Shown one piece after another: positions 45,294-53,994 of a stretch of DNA of 64,000 nucleotides. The position numbers and the translations under genes were made by a program. The stretch is from the NCBI RefSeq assembly GCF_029626225.1, contig NZ_JARUBP010000001.1, forward strand, positions 7,874,001-7,938,000. Reading direction: 5' to 3'. Each line of letters starts with the position of its first letter. The stretch's first letter is position 1. This DNA comes from Asanoa sp. WMMD1127 (lineage in GTDB: Bacteria; Actinomycetota; Actinomycetes; Mycobacteriales; Micromonosporaceae). The notes beneath the pieces are model-generated. The model did not search any database. It worked only from the letters and a program-made list of their open reading frames with translations, and had not been told where the DNA came from.

Positions 45294-46121
45294 ATGACGG
45301 ACGTCGACCCCAAGGCACGCATCGCGGGCGTTTTCGATCGGGCCGCACCGACCTACGAGCAGACCGGCGTCGAGTTCTTCGCCCCACCCGGCCGCGCGCT
45401 GGTCGCCCGGGCCGGCGTGCGCACCGGCGAGCGCGTGCTCGACCTGGGCTGCGGCCGCGGCAGCGTGCTCTTCCCCGCCGCGCGGGCGGTGGGCCCGACC
45501 GGCGCGGTGGTCGGCGTCGACTTCGCGCCGGCGATGGTGGCCGCCACGGCCGAGGCCGCCAAAGACCTGCCCTGGGTACGCGTGACCAGCGGCGACGCCG
45601 AGTTCCCGGAGTTCCCGCCCGGCTCGTTCGACGTGGTCACCGCTGGCTTCATGGTCTTCTTCCTGTCCGACCCGGCGGCTGCCGTGGCTCGGTGGGCCGG
45701 GCTGCTGCGCCCGGGCGGCCGGCTGGCGCTGAGCACCTTCGCCGAGGCGACCGCGGCCGGCCAGGCGTTCCTGGCGGACCGCGCGGCCGCCCTGGCGCGG
45801 TTCCAGACGCCTGACCCGGCGACCGCCGGCCCGAGCAGCGCGTCCCGGGAGTGGGTGGCCGCCCTCTTCGCCGACGCCGACCTGACCGACGTGACGATGA
45901 CCGAGATGACGGTCGAGACTTTCTTCGACACCGGCGAGAGGTACTGGACGTGGTGGCTCTCGATCGGGTCGCCGCACCAGTTGGCGCGGGTGCCGGCCGA
46001 GCGGCGGCCGGCGGCCCGGGCCGCCCTGACGGCGGTGCTGGACGCGCACCTCCGCCAGCCCGGCGGTGGCTACCGCATGGTCACGCCGATGCGGCTCACG
46101 GTCGCCCGGCGGCCGGACTGA
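45294..46121 (+). CDS. Class I SAM-dependent methyltransferase
   Basis: The 275-residue protein has motif I VLDLGCGRGSVLFPAA, motif II VVGVDFAPAMVAATAEAA, and GSFDVVTAGFMVFFL, a UbiE/Coq5-like fold. Substrate is unknown. ATG 45294 follows a TACCGT box by six bases. It is on the opposite strand to its backbone neighbours and overlaps the next TetR gene by 26 bases, so the two are likely to have arrived together. Confidence 0.88.
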   Translation: MTDVDPKARIAGVFDRAAPTYEQTGVEFFAPPGRALVARAGVRTGERVLDLGCGRGSVLFPAARAVGPTGAVVGVDFAPAMVAATAEAAKDLPWVRVTSGDAEFPEFPPGSFDVVTAGFMVFFLSDPAAAVARWAGLLRPGGRLALSTFAEATAAGQAFLADRAAALARFQTPDPATAGPSSASREWVAALFADADLTDVTMTEMTVETFFDTGERYWTWWLSIGSPHQLARVPAERRPAARAALTAVLDAHLRQPGGGYRMVTPMRLTVARRPD

Positions 46122-46668
46122 ATGCCGCGTCGAGGAAGTCGTCGAGCGTGCGCAGCGCGACCTCGGCCGGATAGGTCCCGCTGAGCATGTAGAGCCCCAG
46201 CCCTTCGACCAGGGCGAGCAACGTGGTGGCCGCGCCGGTCGGCAACAGCGTCGCGAAGAAGTCGCGCAGCCCGAGCGCCCCCCGCCGCTGCACCTCGGCG
46301 ACCGACGGCCGGGTGGCCGCGTAGGCCAGGAACGCGAGCGCGACCTTCCCGTCGGCCCGCCGCTCCTCGTCCAACGGGAGCATCTGGGTGACCATCGCGC
46401 GGACCAGGTCGCGCGGCGCCGGGTCAGGGCCGAGGGCGCCGACGGCCGCCCCGATCCGCGCCTCGGTGCGGTCGCTGACCACCTCGAGCGCGAACAGCAT
46501 CATCTCGTCCTTGGTGCGGAAGTAGTGCTGCACCAGCCCCGTCGTCGCGCCGGCCTCGGCGGCCACGTGCCGCAGGCTCACCGCCTCCAGCCCGCGCTGC
46601 GCGGCCACCCGCATCAGCGCGTCGGCGATCAGCGTGCGCCGCTCGGTGGGGTCGACCCGCTTCGGCAT
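46096..46668 (-). CDS. TetR family regulator
   Basis: The 190-residue protein begins with an HTH (DPTERRTLIADALMRVAAQRGLEAVSLRHVAAEAGATTGLVQHYFRTKDEMM). The BetI-like C-terminal domain has DEERRADGKVALAFLAYAATRPSVAEVQR. Its target is not evident; the convergent methyltransferase overlaps it. Confidence 0.88.
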   Translation of the reverse strand: MPKRVDPTERRTLIADALMRVAAQRGLEAVSLRHVAAEAGATTGLVQHYFRTKDEMMLFALEVVSDRTEARIGAAVGALGPDPAPRDLVRAMVTQMLPLDEERRADGKVALAFLAYAATRPSVAEVQRRGALGLRDFFATLLPTGAATTLLALVEGLGLYMLSGTYPAEVALRTLDDFLDAAFSPAAGRP

Positions 46669-46715
46669 GCGGCCATGCTTTCACGTTGCGGTCGTATTGA
46701 CCCGCAGCGCCGCCC

Positions 46716-47147
46716 CTAGCGGAGGCGGAGCCTGATCTCCTGCGCGCCGGCGACCTCGTAACGCTCGACCTCGGCATAACCGTGCCGCCGCGCGAAGCGC
46801 AGCCCGTCGACGTTGGCCGCGAGCACGAGCGTCTCGATCGCCGCCGGGTCGAGCGCCCGGGCCGCGGCCAGCGCGCGCTCGTGGATCAGCGTGCCGAACC
46901 CGCGGCCCCGGTGGGCCGGCAGCACCCGGGCGATGACGGTGGCGACGCCGTCGGCGTCCAGCGGCCGCACGGTCGAGTTGCCGACCGCGACCGCACCGGC
47001 GTACGCGAGCTCCAGCCGGTTGCGGCCCGCCCGGTCCCGCACGTCGGGGAGGGAGAGCGGCCACGGCGGGACCACGGTGTTGTGGATCCCACGCCACTCC
47101 TCCAGCGCGCCGTCGTCGACAGGCGCGACGAACCGCAGCTCAGTCAC
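46716..47147 (-). CDS. GNAT family N-acetyltransferase
   Basis: The 143-residue protein contains ATVIARVLPAHRGRGFGTLIHERALAAARAL, the acetyl-CoA loop, and LRFARRHGYAEVERYE. GTG 47147 overlaps the upstream radical SAM gene's stop by eight bases, so translation may be coupled. Substrate unknown. Confidence 0.87.
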   Translation of the reverse strand: MTELRFVAPVDDGALEEWRGIHNTVVPPWPLSLPDVRDRAGRNRLELAYAGAVAVGNSTVRPLDADGVATVIARVLPAHRGRGFGTLIHERALAAARALDPAAIETLVLAANVDGLRFARRHGYAEVERYEVAGAQEIRLRLR

Positions 47148-49077
47148 GACCGCTGCCGACCGGGGTCAGCGGCAGCAGCTTGCGGCCCGTGGGGCCGATC
47201 TGGATCTCGGTGTCCATGGACGGGCAGACGCCGCAGTCGAAGCACGGGGTCCAGCGGCAGTCGTCCTGCTCGTACTCGCTCATCGAGTCCTGCCAGTCCT
47301 GCCACAGCCAGTCCTTGTCGAGACCGGAGTCCAGGTGGTCCCAGGGCAGCACCTCGAGCTCGTCGCGCTCGCGGGTGGTGAACCAGTCGAGGTCGACGCC
47401 GTAGGACGGCAGCACGGCGGCCGCCGCGTCGATCCACCGCTGGTAGGAGAAGTGCTCGCTCCAGCCGTCGAACCGCCCCCCGTCTTCCCAGACGCGGCGG
47501 ATCACGGCGCCGATTCGGCGGTCGCCCCGGGACAGCAGGCCTTCGATCAGCGAGGGCTGGCCGTCGTGGTAGCGGTAGCCGATCGCCCGGCCCAGCGACC
47601 GGTCGCTGTTGATCGCCTGCTTGAGCAGCTTGAGCCGGTTGTCGATGACCTCCGGCGGCTGCATCGAGGCCCACTGGAACGGGGTGTGCGGCTTGGGCAC
47701 GAACCCGCCGATGGAGACCGTGCAGCGGATGTCCTTGGAACCGGTGGCCGCCCGGCCGGCCTTGATCACCTCGTGCGCGAGGCGGGCGATCTGCAGCACG
47801 TCGTCGTCGGTCTCGGTGGGCAGGCCGCACATGAAGTAGAGCTTCACCTGGCGCCAGCCGTTGGTGTAGGCGGTGACCACGGTGCGGATGAGATCTTCCT
47901 CCGACACCATCTTGTTGATCACGCGCCGGATCCGCTCGGAGCCGCCCTCGGGCGCGAACGTCAGGCCCGTGCGGCGGCCGTTGCGCGACAGCTCCTGCGC
48001 CAGCTCGATGTTGAACGCGTCGACCCGGGTGGACGGCAGCGAGAGCGAGACGTTTGTGCCCTGATACTGCTCGGCCAGGCCGGAGCAGATGTCGCCGATC
48101 TCGGAGTGGTCGGCGCTGGACAGGGAGAGCAGGCCCACCTCGGAGAAGCCGGAGAACTCCAGACCCTCCTTGACCATCTGGCCGACCGTGGTGATCGAGC
48201 GCTCGCGGACCGGCCGGGTGATCATGCCGGCCTGGCAGAACCGGCAGCCGCGCGTGCAGCCCCGGAAGATCTCCACCGCGTAGCGCTCGTGCACGGTCTC
48301 GGCCAGCGGCACCAGCGGCTTCTTCGGGTACGGCCACTGGTCGAGGTCCATCGTCGTGCGCTTGTGCACGCGGAACGGCACGCCGGCCCGGTTGGGCACC
48401 ACCCGCTGGATGCGGCCGTCGGGCAGGTAGTCGACGTCGTAGAAGCGCGGGACGTAGACGCTCTCGGTCTTGGCCAGGCGCAGCAGCAGCTCGTCGCGGC
48501 CGCCGGGCGAGCCCTCCGCCTTCCAGGCCCGGACCAGCGCGGTGACCTCGAGGACCGCCTCCTCGCCGTCGCCGAGCACGGCCGCGTCGAGGAAGTCGGC
48601 GATCGGCTCGGGGTTGAACGCGGCGTGGCCGCCGGCCAGCACGATCGGGTCGTCGTCGGTGCGGTCCCGCGCGTACAGCGGGATGCCGGCCAGGTCGAGC
48701 GCGGTGAGCAGGTTGGTGTAGCCGAGTTCCGTGGCGAACGAGACGCCGAGCAGGTCGAACGCGCGCACCGGGCGGTGGGCGTCGACGGTGAACTGCGGCA
48801 CGCCGTGCTCGCGCATCAGCGCCTCGAGGTCGGGCCAGACGGCATAGGTGCGCTCGGCCAACACGTCCGGCTGCTCGTTGAGCACCTCGTAGAGGATCTG
48901 CACGCCCTGGTTGGGCAGGCCGACCTCGTACGCGTCGGGATACATCAGCGCCCAGCGGACGGTGGTGGCGTCCCAGTCCTTGCGTACCCCGCCCAGCTCG
49001 CCGCCGACGTACTGGATCGGCTTGCTGACCCGCGGCAACAGCTCTTCGAGCCGCGGCCACACGGTTGCGACGGTCAT
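47140..49077 (-). CDS. B12-binding domain radical SAM protein (TIGR03960)
   Basis: ATG 49077 with AGGAGGGG ahead gives 645 residues. An N-terminal B12-like domain is followed by the radical SAM cluster motif EIFRGCTRGCRFCQAG near residue 270 and GLTFAPEGGSERIRRVINK. The C terminus carries CRWTPCFDCGVCP, a second cysteine cluster. It is functionally unassigned but conserved across actinobacteria next to DUF2344 and RNase E/G. Here three extra genes separate it from DUF2344. Confidence 0.92.
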   Translation of the reverse strand: MTVATVWPRLEELLPRVSKPIQYVGGELGGVRKDWDATTVRWALMYPDAYEVGLPNQGVQILYEVLNEQPDVLAERTYAVWPDLEALMREHGVPQFTVDAHRPVRAFDLLGVSFATELGYTNLLTALDLAGIPLYARDRTDDDPIVLAGGHAAFNPEPIADFLDAAVLGDGEEAVLEVTALVRAWKAEGSPGGRDELLLRLAKTESVYVPRFYDVDYLPDGRIQRVVPNRAGVPFRVHKRTTMDLDQWPYPKKPLVPLAETVHERYAVEIFRGCTRGCRFCQAGMITRPVRERSITTVGQMVKEGLEFSGFSEVGLLSLSSADHSEIGDICSGLAEQYQGTNVSLSLPSTRVDAFNIELAQELSRNGRRTGLTFAPEGGSERIRRVINKMVSEEDLIRTVVTAYTNGWRQVKLYFMCGLPTETDDDVLQIARLAHEVIKAGRAATGSKDIRCTVSIGGFVPKPHTPFQWASMQPPEVIDNRLKLLKQAINSDRSLGRAIGYRYHDGQPSLIEGLLSRGDRRIGAVIRRVWEDGGRFDGWSEHFSYQRWIDAAAAVLPSYGVDLDWFTTRERDELEVLPWDHLDSGLDKDWLWQDWQDSMSEYEQDDCRWTPCFDCGVCPSMDTEIQIGPTGRKLLPLTPVGSGRD

Positions 49078-49150
49078 CGACCCCTCCTTCAATCCCAACG
49101 CACCAGGGTACGCGGCGCGCCTGAACGGGTCGGTCGCGCGTACACCGGCG

Positions 49151-49168
49151 TCTTGAACGGGTTCAAGA
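49151..49168. promoter_or_regulatory. Perfect palindrome before the UbiA gene
   Basis: TCTTGAACGGGTTCAAGA is a perfect inverted repeat with eight-base arms and a two-base centre. It lies just upstream of a TAGCAT -10 box (49175-49180) for the UbiA gene, i.e. across the spacer of its promoter, and within 75 bases of the divergent radical SAM start. Confidence 0.65.
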
Positions 49169-49187
49169 TCGGCGTAGCATCGATGCC

Positions 49188-50204
49188 GTGATCACCCTCA
49201 GCGTGGCCGACCGGCTGTCGGCCTGGCGATACGCGTTCGCCACCACCAACCCGCCCGAGCAGGGCGTCGTCGACTCGGTCACCCGTTGGCTGGTCGTCAC
49301 CCGGGCCGGCGTACTGCCGATGACCTTCACCTCGGGCCTGATCGCCGTGCTCCTGGCGGCCGTCGCCACCGTCTCGGTCGACTGGCTCAACGTCGTGCTG
49401 GCCGTGGTCGGCATCGTGGCCGCCCACCTGGCCAACAACCTGATGAACGACCTGACCGACACCGACGTCGGCAACGACACCGCCGACTACCCCCGGGCCC
49501 TCTACGCGCCGCACCCCATCCTGGCCGGGCTGGTCACCCGCCGGCAGCTGGTCGTCGGGATCCTGCTCTGCCAGGTGGTCGACCTGGCCATCATGATCAC
49601 GCTGATCGTGCGGCAGGACTGGTGGATCGCCGCGTTCGCGCTCGGCGGGCTGTTCCTCTCCTGGGCCTACACCGCTCCCCCGCTGCGGCTCAAGAAGATC
49701 GGCCTCGGTGAGTTGGACGTGCTGCTCACCTGGGGTCCGCTGATGGTCGGCGGCGTCTACTACGCGGGCACCGGCACGCTGCCCTGGGCGGTGGTGGTCG
49801 CCGCGTTCGTCTACGCGCTGCTGCCGACCACGGTGCTGATGGGCAAGCACATCGACAAGCTGCCGTACGACCAGCGCACCGGCACCCGCACGCTGCCGGT
49901 CGTGCTCGGCGAGCCGGCGGCCAAGGCGGCCACGGTCGCGATGATGGTCCTCTACTACGTGGGCGTCGTGGCCCTGGTCGCGGCCGGTGAGCTGCCCTGG
50001 CCGGCGCTACTCACCCTCGGTGGGCTGCCGACGCTGGTCTGGGTGTGGCGGCGGTTCCGCGAGCCGAAGCCGGTGGACCCGCCGCCCAACAACCCCGTCT
50101 GGCCACTGTGGTGGGCGCCGCTGGCCTTCATCCACACCCGCCGGGCCGGCGCCCTGCTGATCCTCGGCCTGGCGGCGTGGGCCGTCTGGGTCGCGGTGCG
50201 CTAA
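49188..50204 (+). CDS. UbiA-type membrane prenyltransferase
   Basis: The 338-residue protein has nine or so transmembrane helices, and both Asp-rich motifs: NNLMNDLTDTDVGNDTAD for prenyl diphosphate and metal binding, and a second DKLPYDQRTGTRTLPVVLG. Family members prenylate aromatic quinone precursors or other polar acceptors. It is not beside other menaquinone genes, so the acceptor is uncertain. GTG 49188 is seven bases after TAGCAT (leaderless). Confidence 0.87.
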   Translation: MITLSVADRLSAWRYAFATTNPPEQGVVDSVTRWLVVTRAGVLPMTFTSGLIAVLLAAVATVSVDWLNVVLAVVGIVAAHLANNLMNDLTDTDVGNDTADYPRALYAPHPILAGLVTRRQLVVGILLCQVVDLAIMITLIVRQDWWIAAFALGGLFLSWAYTAPPLRLKKIGLGELDVLLTWGPLMVGGVYYAGTGTLPWAVVVAAFVYALLPTTVLMGKHIDKLPYDQRTGTRTLPVVLGEPAAKAATVAMMVLYYVGVVALVAAGELPWPALLTLGGLPTLVWVWRRFREPKPVDPPPNNPVWPLWWAPLAFIHTRRAGALLILGLAAWAVWVAVR

Positions 50205-50207
50205 GGA

Positions 50208-50260
50208 GAAAGGAACGGTCCGTTATTAACGCAATGCGTTAATAACGGACCGTTCCTTTC
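50208..50260. terminator. 26-base-arm perfect palindrome of the GTTAATAA repeat family
   Basis: The arm at 50208-50233 is the exact reverse complement of 50235-50260 around a single base. The arms contain GTTAATAACGGACCGTTCC. It fills the gap between the convergent UbiA and VOC genes and would terminate both. Related single arms recur at 53943-53994. Confidence 0.9.
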
Positions 50261-50261
50261 G

Positions 50262-50657
50262 CTAGGGCCGTGGGCCGAGGAGGTCCCACTTGTTGCCGGC
50301 GACGTCCTCGAAGACGACGACCGAGCCGTAGGGCTCGTGCCGCGGCTCGCCGTGGAAGGTGACACCGGCGTCGCGCATCCGCGCGTAGCTCGTTTCGAAG
50401 TCGTCGACGCGGAGAAAGAAGCCGACACGGCCGGCGAGCTGGTTGCCGACGACCGCGGCCTGGTCGGCGCCGTCGGCCTGGGCGAGCAGCAGGCCGGTGG
50501 CCGCACCCGGCGGCCGGACCACGACCCAGCGCTTGGGCCGGCCGTCGTTGGTCTCCGCCGGGCTGTCCTCGACGAGGTCGAAGCCGAGGGCGTCGACGAA
50601 GAAGCCGATCGCCTCGTCGTAGTCGTCCACAACGATCGCGGCAAGTTCGATGTGCAT
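50262..50657 (-). CDS. VOC/glyoxalase family protein
   Basis: The 131-residue protein has two beta-alpha-beta halves typical of VOC proteins (IELAAIVVDDYDEAIGFFVDALGFDLVED; VGFFLRVDDFETSYARMRDAGVTF). Metal-ligand positions (H2, E in VVFED) are partly recognisable. The family includes glyoxalases, dioxygenases and bleomycin-resistance proteins; function is undetermined. ATG 50657 has a TAGTCT box eight bases upstream. Confidence 0.85.
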   Translation of the reverse strand: MHIELAAIVVDDYDEAIGFFVDALGFDLVEDSPAETNDGRPKRWVVVRPPGAATGLLLAQADGADQAAVVGNQLAGRVGFFLRVDDFETSYARMRDAGVTFHGEPRHEPYGSVVVFEDVAGNKWDLLGPRP

Positions 50658-50717
50658 GGTGCGGAAGACTAGCCCGGCTCGTCTAACCTCGGGTCGGGCC
50701 GGGAGAGGAGCGCCGCG

Positions 50718-51692
50718 ATGGCGGAGGAGGAACGGGAGGAGCCGCGCTGGAGCGGCGCCGCCCCCGTGCCCGCGCCGGCGCCGAAGCGCAAGCGGTGGCT
50801 CGACGACGAGTCGGTGTTCCCGCCGCCACCGCCGCCGCCCGACTCGCCGCCCCGGGACCCGACGCTCGACCTGCCGACGGGGCGGGCGGTCGAGGAGGAC
50901 ACACCGGTCGACCCGTGGGCCGATGCCGACCCGCTGCCGTCGTACCCGGTCTCCTATCCGCCGACCCGGCCCGATCCGATCGTGTCGGCACCGCCCCCGC
51001 CGCAGCTGCCGGTGCCGGTGCCAGCGCCCGCACCGACACCGCCGGCCAGGACGCGCAAGGCCAAGCGCCGGCCCGAGCCGGCCGGACCGCCACCGGGCTG
51101 GCGCCCACCGCCCGGCTACGTCGCCGTGCCGGTGCGCCGGCGCCGCCGCTGGCCGTGGTTCGCCCTGCTCTCGCTGCTGTGCTGCTGCGGCTGCCCGGCC
51201 TGGTTCGGCCAGCCGATGTGGACGCAATATCCGGCCAGCGCGGCCGTGCCGAGCGCCGTCGACGGGCTGACGTTGCGCGACGACCCGCAGAGCCGGCGGG
51301 CCACGCAGCAGCTCAAGGACGAGCTCAACAATGCGTACATGTTCAAGGAGGGGACCTTCGCCGGTCTGTTCGTCGACCGCGACGACAAGCTCGCCACCGT
51401 CTTCGGCACCACCGGCTTCCACTTCTCCCCCGACGACGACGTGACCAGCGAGATCAACCGACTGACCGGGCCCTACCACCTGCGCCAGGTACGCACCGTC
51501 GAGTCGACCGAGCGGGGCGAGAGCCGGCGCTGCGGCGTGGGCACCGACAACGGCGCCGAGGTGGTGGTCTGCTCCTGGGCCGACCACGGCAGCATCGGCA
51601 CCGGCGTCTTCACGCGGCTCGACGTCAACGACAGCAACAAGAGGCTCAGCCGGCTGCGCGACACGATCGTCACTCGCGGATCGGACGGTTGA
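50718..51692 (+). CDS. Hypothetical Pro-rich single-pass membrane protein
   Basis: The 324-residue protein has a long Pro-rich, charged N terminus (repeated PPPPPP, PVPVPAPAP), one hydrophobic segment (WPWFALLSLLCCCGCPAWF), and an extracytoplasmic domain with two cysteines (RRCGV, VVVCSWAD). No known domain is recognised. GGGAGAGGAG precedes ATG. It ends 29 bases before the photolyase gene. Confidence 0.75.
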   Translation: MAEEEREEPRWSGAAPVPAPAPKRKRWLDDESVFPPPPPPPDSPPRDPTLDLPTGRAVEEDTPVDPWADADPLPSYPVSYPPTRPDPIVSAPPPPQLPVPVPAPAPTPPARTRKAKRRPEPAGPPPGWRPPPGYVAVPVRRRRRWPWFALLSLLCCCGCPAWFGQPMWTQYPASAAVPSAVDGLTLRDDPQSRRATQQLKDELNNAYMFKEGTFAGLFVDRDDKLATVFGTTGFHFSPDDDVTSEINRLTGPYHLRQVRTVESTERGESRRCGVGTDNGAEVVVCSWADHGSIGTGVFTRLDVNDSNKRLSRLRDTIVTRGSDG

Positions 51693-51721
51693 AAACTCCG
51701 ATAGACGGGCACAATGATCGG

Positions 51722-53191
51722 ATGATCCGCCGGTGGTTGTTCGCCGATCAGTTGGGGCCGCACTTCCTCGACGGCCCGCGACAACCCGTGCTGCTGGTCG
51801 AGTCCAAAGCGGTCTTCCGGCGTCGCGCGTTCCACCGGCAGAAGGCCCACCTCGTCCTTTCCGCACTGCGGCACCGCGCCGCAGAACTCGGCGACCAAGC
51901 GATCTTCCTGCGCACGGAAACCTACGGCGAAGCTCTACGCAAGGTCAGCGGGGAGCCACTCGACGTGTGCCATCCGACCTCTCGCCGGGCCCGTGACTTC
52001 GTGCAGCGGCTCGACGGGGTGACGGTGCTCCCGCCGCGCGGTTTCGCCACCAGCCCGGCCGACTTCGTCGCGTGGGCCGACGGCCGGCACGGGCGGCTGC
52101 GCATGGAGGACTTCTACCGCGACGCCCGCCGCCGCCTCGACGTGCTGATGGACGGCGACGCGCCGGCCGGCGACCGGTGGAACCTCGACACCGAGAACCG
52201 GCAGCCGCCGCCGGACTCCGGCATGGACGTGCCGCCACCGCCGATGCCGGTCGAGGACGAGATCGACGAGGGCGTACGCGCTGACCTGGATCGCTGGGAG
52301 AGCGAGGGCATCCGGTTCGTCGGCAACGACGGCCCACGGCTGTTCCCGGCGACCCGCCGCGAGGCGCTCGCCCGGCTGCGGCACTTCGTCACGCACCGCC
52401 TGTCGGCGTTCGGTCCCTACGAGGACGCCATGCTGGCCGCCGACCCGTGGATGGCCCACAGCATGCTGTCCGCGCCGCTCAACCTGGGCCTGATCGACCC
52501 GCTCGAGGCGGTGCACAAGGCCGAGGACGCCTACCGCTCCGGCGCGGCGCCGCTGTCGTCGGTGGAGGGCTTCGTCCGCCAGCTGATCGGCTGGCGCGAC
52601 TACATCTGGCACCTCTACTGGTATTTCGCCGCCGACTACGGCGCCGCCGACGGCCTGCGCGCCACCCGACCGGTCCCGGCGTGGTGGCAGTCGCTGGACG
52701 CCGACGCGGTCGAGGCCCGCTGCCTGTCCGACGTGCTGGCCGGCGTCCGCGACCGCGGCTGGGTGCACCACATCCCGCGCCTGATGGTGCTCGGCAACTA
52801 CGCGCTGCAGCGGGGCTGGCGGCCGGCCGAGCTCGTCGACTGGTTCCACCGCAGCTTCGTCGACGGCTACGAGTGGGTGATGACGGCCAACGTCGTCGGC
52901 ATGAGCCAGTACGCCGACCTGGGCGCGATGACCACCAAGCCCTACGCGGCCGGCGGCGCGTACATCAACCGGATGAGCGACTACTGCCGCGGCTGCCGCT
53001 ACGACCCGCGCTCGCGCCTCGGCGTCAACGCGTGCCCCTACACGGCGGGCTACTGGGCCTTCCTCGACCGCAACCGGGGCCGGCTGCGCGGCAACGCCCG
53101 CCTCGGCCAGGCCATGCGGCAGCTGGACCGCCTCGCTGACCTGGCGGCGGTACGCGACCAGGAGCACACCCGCGGCGACGAGGCGCCGTGA
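51722..53191 (+). CDS. Iron-sulfur bacterial cryptochrome/photolyase (FeS-BCP)
   Basis: The 489-residue protein opens with [13 protein letters not shown] and carries the four cluster ligands of PhrB-type enzymes: C334, C422, C425 and C438. Their spacing (88, 3, 13) equals that of Agrobacterium PhrB (C350, C438, C441, C454). These enzymes use FAD and a lumazine chromophore to repair 6-4 photoproducts. The gene overlaps a downstream SDR by four bases (GTGA), so the two are made together. Confidence 0.93.
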   Translation: MIRRWLFADQLGPHFLDGPRQPVLLVESKAVFRRRAFHRQKAHLVLSALRHRAAELGDQAIFLRTETYGEALRKVSGEPLDVCHPTSRRARDFVQRLDGVTVLPPRGFATSPADFVAWADGRHGRLRMEDFYRDARRRLDVLMDGDAPAGDRWNLDTENRQPPPDSGMDVPPPPMPVEDEIDEGVRADLDRWESEGIRFVGNDGPRLFPATRREALARLRHFVTHRLSAFGPYEDAMLAADPWMAHSMLSAPLNLGLIDPLEAVHKAEDAYRSGAAPLSSVEGFVRQLIGWRDYIWHLYWYFAADYGAADGLRATRPVPAWWQSLDADAVEARCLSDVLAGVRDRGWVHHIPRLMVLGNYALQRGWRPAELVDWFHRSFVDGYEWVMTANVVGMSQYADLGAMTTKPYAAGGAYINRMSDYCRGCRYDPRSRLGVNACPYTAGYWAFLDRNRGRLRGNARLGQAMRQLDRLADLAAVRDQEHTRGDEAP

Positions 53192-53946
53192 CGGCGTCCT
53201 ATGTGGTCACCGGCGCCGCCGGCGGGGTGGGCCGGGCGATCGCGCAGCGCCTGCTGTCGGTCGACGGCACCACGGTGGTGGTCCTCGACCTCGCCCCCGT
53301 CACCTGGTCGCACCCGCGCCTGCTGTCGGTGACGGGCGACGCCACCGACGAGTCGGCCGCGGCCGCCGCGGCGGAACAGGCCGTTGCCGCGGCCCCGCTG
53401 GCCGGCTGGGTCAACAACGCGGCCGTCTTCCGGGACCTGTCGCTGGACACCGCCCCGGCGGCGGAGGTGGTCGCCCTGATCACGCTCAACCTGGCGCCCG
53501 CGGTGGTCGGATCGGCCGTCGCGATCCGCCACTTCCTGGCCGCGGGCACGGGCGGCGCGATCGTCAACGTCTCGTCGCACCAGGCCCAGCGGTCGGTCCG
53601 CGGCGCGCTGCCCTACGCGACGGCGAAGGCCGCGGTCGAGGGCCTGACCCGGTCGCTGGCGGTCGACTACGGCCCGGCCGGCATCCGGGTGAACGCGGTG
53701 GCGCTGGGCTCGATCGACACGGAACGCTACGCGGACTACCTCGCCCGCCTGTCCCCGACCGCGGTCGCCCAGGTGGCGGAGCAGATGGCCCGGCTGCACC
53801 CGATCGGCCGGGTCGGCCGCTCCGACGAGGTCGCGGAGGCGGTCGCCTTCCTCCTCTCCCCCGGCGCGAGCCTCATCACGGGAACGGTGATCCCGGTCGA
53901 CGGCGGCCGCGCGGCCCAGGGCCAGGACCCGGAGTCCCGCGGTTAA
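53188..53946 (+). CDS. Short-chain dehydrogenase/reductase
   Basis: The 252-residue protein has the Rossmann motif [15 protein letters not shown], the catalytic Ser (NVSSHQ) and YATAK. The terminal PVDGGRAAQ is typical of classical SDRs. Substrate is unknown. GTG 53188 overlaps the photolyase stop. The final codons SRG and the TAA stop run into a GTTAACAA repeat arm. Confidence 0.9.
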   Translation: MTASYVVTGAAGGVGRAIAQRLLSVDGTTVVVLDLAPVTWSHPRLLSVTGDATDESAAAAAAEQAVAAAPLAGWVNNAAVFRDLSLDTAPAAEVVALITLNLAPAVVGSAVAIRHFLAAGTGGAIVNVSSHQAQRSVRGALPYATAKAAVEGLTRSLAVDYGPAGIRVNAVALGSIDTERYADYLARLSPTAVAQVAEQMARLHPIGRVGRSDEVAEAVAFLLSPGASLITGTVIPVDGGRAAQGQDPESRG

Positions 53947-53994
53947 CAACGGGCCGTTCCTCTGCGTAAAACGTTAATAAGGGGCCGTTCCTTC
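53943..53994. repeat. Two GTTAAYAA-family repeat arms
   Basis: GTTAACAACGGGCCGTTCC (from 53942) and GTTAATAAGGGGCCGTTCC (from 53972) are direct copies about 30 bases apart, matching the arms of the palindrome at 50.2 kb. They lie between the convergent SDR and LysR genes and supply the stop codon of each. Confidence 0.85.

Noticed and set aside
49151-49168. LexA (SOS) box
   Set aside because: The GAAC/GTTC half-sites are separated by two bases rather than the four of the actinobacterial LexA box.
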